60,903 bases of DNA from Anaerolineales bacterium (GTDB taxonomy: Bacteria; Chloroflexota; Anaerolineae; Anaerolineales; Villigracilaceae), in assembly GCA_019187665.1 (NCBI GenBank), contig JABARH010000054.1, positions 1 to 60,903 on the forward strand, in the 5' to 3' direction. Both the position numbers and the translations under genes were made by a program. This document shows, piece after piece, positions 58,849 through 60,903 of this stretch. The stretch's first letter is position 1; the number at the start of each line of letters is the position of its first letter. Below the pieces are notes generated by a model. That model was not told where the DNA came from. It saw nothing but the letters and a program-made list of their open reading frames with translations, and searched no databases.

Positions 58849-60756
58849 ATGCGCACCGTTCGCCGACTCTACTTTTACCTGGTCGCATTCATCACCTTCG
58901 AGGTCGTGCTGTGGGGCGTGATCGGACTCCTGCGAAGCATCCTCTCCCCCAGCCTCGGCGGTTCAGGCTCCCTGCTGGCTGGGTCGCTCGCGCTGATCCT
59001 GGTCGGCGTCCCGATTTTTTTCCTGCACTGGGCATGGGCGCAACGCGCCTCCGCCAACAACCCGGAGGAACAAGTCTCGACCCTGCGCGCATTCTTCCTC
59101 TACGGCGCGTTGCTCGCCACATTGATTCCCGTCGCGCAAAATATTCTCGCCCTCATCAACCGCACATTGATCGAAGCGACCGGCTTCGATTCCTTCCGCG
59201 CGGCAATCGGCGGCGGGCAAACCTGGACCGACAACCTGATCGCGGTCGCGCTCAACGGCATCGCGGCTTGGTACTTCGTCACGGTTCTGCGCGCGGACTG
59301 GAAGCGGCTCCCCGACACCGAAAACTTCGCCGACATCCGCCGCCTCTATCGAACCATCTGGATGCTCTACGGTTTGCTCATGTCGGTCTTCGGCGTCCAG
59401 CAAATTCTGCGCTTCATTCTTTACATTCCCTCTGAAACCCTCGGCATCGTCAACCGCGACGTTTTTATCAACGGACTTTCCCTGCTCATCGTCGGTCTGC
59501 CCATCTGGGTCGTTGCGTGGCGCACATGTCAAACAGCAAATGATGAGCCGGGCGAACGCGACTCGAACCTGCGACTCGGCGTGCTGTACCTGCTGGCGTT
59601 TTCCGGCGTGGCGGTCGTTCTCTCCACGGCCGGTATTTTGCTGGATATGATCTTGCGTTGGGCATTGGGCGAAACGTTCGTCCTGCGCGAATTCGTCCGC
59701 GAGATCAGCGGCGAAATTTCCATCGGCGTGCCGTTCGGGATCGTGTGGGCGTATTTCAGCCGCTGGTTGAACCGCGACATCGAATCGATTCAAGACTCGC
59801 CTCGCCGTGACGGACTGCGCCGCTTCTATCATTACGCGCTCTCGCTGGCCGGATTGGTCACCGCCTTCCTCGGCGTGGGCTTCCTGCTCGCGTTCATCCT
59901 CGACGTGTCAGTGGGTCGCCAGTTGTGGGGCGAGGACCTACGCTCACGCGTTGCCTCCGCCCTCGCTACATTGATCATCGGACTCCCGCTTTGGTATCTC
60001 AACTGGAAGCCGATGCAATTACAAGCGCTTTCATCAAATATGGTCGGCGGACTCGCACGGCGCTCGCTTGTGCGCAAAGTGTATTTGTATCTCGTGCTGT
60101 TCGGCTCCGTCATCGGCGGGATGGTGACTGCCGTGATGGTCGTCTATTTGCTGTTGCAAGTTTTACTTGGCGTTGACACGTTCGATGTCTCCGGTCTGCT
60201 CGACCGCTTGCAATGGCTGATCATGTTCGTTGTCGTGCTGGCCTATCACTTCACGTCACTGCGACGCGACGGCGCAGAGGCGGCGCGCGCGTTGGCTGAG
60301 GAACGCGAGGGATTCAAGACTCTCGTCTTCGAGGAAGCCGGGAGCGGCTTCGGGGAACAGGTCCGCTCGGCGATGGCGAAACAGGCTGAGGGCTTGTCCG
60401 CGAGCGTGATCGCGACGGGCGAAAATGTACCGGCGGAGGCGACCTCCGCGAAGGCTGTCATCCTGCCATCCAGTGTGATGTCACATTTACCGGATGCATT
60501 AAGAAATTTCCTCAACACGTTTGGCGGACAAGTGATCGTCGTGCCTGTGGCGCAGGAAAAATGGTTGTGGTTGAACAACGACCGCAAATCGGTGGAGCAG
60601 GCCGCGCATGCTGTGCGCCAACTTTCGGACGGACAGGAAGTGAAGTTCGGCGGCACGTCCGCCTTCATGGTGATGGTATATGTGTTTGCCGCGCTGTTCG
60701 GGTTGGAATTGCTGTTCATTTTGCTTTCGATCGGGATTTCGTTGATCGTTGATTGA
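58849..60756 (+). CDS. DUF5671 multi-repeat membrane protein
   Basis: A 635-residue polytopic protein. About four copies of a DUF5671-type module are visible, each opening with RRLYFYLVAF-like text: residues about 4, 163, 327 and 407 (RRLYRTIWMLYG, RRFYHYALSLAG, RKVYLYLVLFG). Each has four or so membrane spans and a conserved short loop with GVPIFFLHW or GLPLWYLNW. The C-terminal part (about residues 480-600) is soluble, followed by a last membrane helix. The function is unknown. It is co-directional with the NTF2-like gene. Confidence 0.87.
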   Translation: MRTVRRLYFYLVAFITFEVVLWGVIGLLRSILSPSLGGSGSLLAGSLALILVGVPIFFLHWAWAQRASANNPEEQVSTLRAFFLYGALLATLIPVAQNILALINRTLIEATGFDSFRAAIGGGQTWTDNLIAVALNGIAAWYFVTVLRADWKRLPDTENFADIRRLYRTIWMLYGLLMSVFGVQQILRFILYIPSETLGIVNRDVFINGLSLLIVGLPIWVVAWRTCQTANDEPGERDSNLRLGVLYLLAFSGVAVVLSTAGILLDMILRWALGETFVLREFVREISGEISIGVPFGIVWAYFSRWLNRDIESIQDSPRRDGLRRFYHYALSLAGLVTAFLGVGFLLAFILDVSVGRQLWGEDLRSRVASALATLIIGLPLWYLNWKPMQLQALSSNMVGGLARRSLVRKVYLYLVLFGSVIGGMVTAVMVVYLLLQVLLGVDTFDVSGLLDRLQWLIMFVVVLAYHFTSLRRDGAEAARALAEEREGFKTLVFEEAGSGFGEQVRSAMAKQAEGLSASVIATGENVPAEATSAKAVILPSSVMSHLPDALRNFLNTFGGQVIVVPVAQEKWLWLNNDRKSVEQAAHAVRQLSDGQEVKFGGTSAFMVMVYVFAALFGLELLFILLSIGISLIVD

Positions 60757-60841
60757 TATAGAGCGACACATCGTCCGTGTGCACGCAAAGGTTGATACTG
60801 TTGGCGAATTCAAGCGGTGCCCCAAGCGGGCGACAGCAAGG

Positions 60842-60903
60842 ATGGAGACGGAGCCAATTTTGCGAACGCGGAAGTTCTGGTTTGGGATCGTGGCCGGCGC
60901 TGC
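60842..60903 (+). CDS. Start of a further gene (truncated by the window end)
   Basis: The ATG at 60842 opens METEPILRTRKFWFGIVAGA, a basic stretch followed by a hydrophobic start, suggesting a membrane or exported protein. Only 20 codons are visible. An AGCAAGG sequence precedes it. The gap 60757-60841 shows no other signal. Confidence 0.45.
   Translation, partial: METEPILRTRKFWFGIVAGA

Overview
The window looks like chromosomal DNA of a GC-rich, non-photosynthetic member of the Chloroflexota, most likely Anaerolineae. This is inference from gene content. The clues are Pro/Thr-rich linkers on secreted proteins, an FMN-riboswitch-controlled RibXY-type riboflavin ABC transporter (a type first described in Chloroflexus), a homocysteine methyltransferase/MTHFR fusion, DUF5671 membrane proteins and a very high load of small palindromic repeats. 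No rRNA, tRNA or CRISPR array was found.

Layout. 1-3.4 kb, minus strand: coaX, a BrnT/antitoxin pair and a homocysteine methyltransferase-MTHFR fusion. 3.4-4.9 kb: a REP-associated transposase (RAYT) bracketed by two copies of its REP palindrome and broken by an intact 859-bp IS5/IS1031-type insertion sequence. 4.9-10.03 kb: a SAM-I riboswitch operon (NTF2-like protein, peptidase E-like protein, metH). The RAYT and the MTHFR fusion lie at its far end. 10-16.2 kb: a GH63/MGH1-like glycosidase, a MaoC-like hydratase and a class A PBP. 16.5-20.9 kb: a lone rpoC with its own promoter and a hairpin leader. 21-27.2 kb: an aminotransferase, a membrane protein under a LexA-like box, a GNAT-like protein, a sugar-epimerase-like protein and a DUF2277/AlaX/DinB operon. 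27.3-30.1 kb: an FMN riboswitch and riboflavin-type ABC transporter. 30-34.3 kb: carboxypeptidase Taq and MutS2. 34.4-40.5 kb: an AT-richer island of a VapBC-like toxin-antitoxin pair, a GHKL ATPase, two unrecognised proteins, a cytosine-5 methyltransferase and Vsr, all co-directional and tightly packed (candidate defence/modification system). 40.6-51.6 kb, mostly plus strand: a deazaflavin-reductase-like gene with a repeat-rewritten C-terminus, a DEAD-box helicase, an MBOAT/SGNH pair, a fused E1 dehydrogenase, PGI/PMI and a glycosyltransferase. 51.6-56 kb, minus strand: three secreted proteins (M23 peptidase with golvesin and GerMN-like domains, a small lipoprotein, a beta-propeller lipoprotein). 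56.2-60.9 kb, plus strand: a DUF433/DUF5615 pair, Rhs toxin remnants, DUF5671 proteins and the start of a further gene.

The two strongest themes are these. (1) Families of short palindromic repeats sit not only between genes but in frame inside housekeeping enzymes (MetH, the MTHFR fusion, MutS2, PGI/PMI). The same family can encode the same peptide in unrelated proteins. One CTAGT-type repeat forms the P3 arm of the SAM riboswitch, and another supplies the Shine-Dalgarno of the MaoC gene. (2) A compact GHKL-ATPase/methyltransferase/Vsr operon appears to be driven from the promoter of a toxin-antitoxin module.
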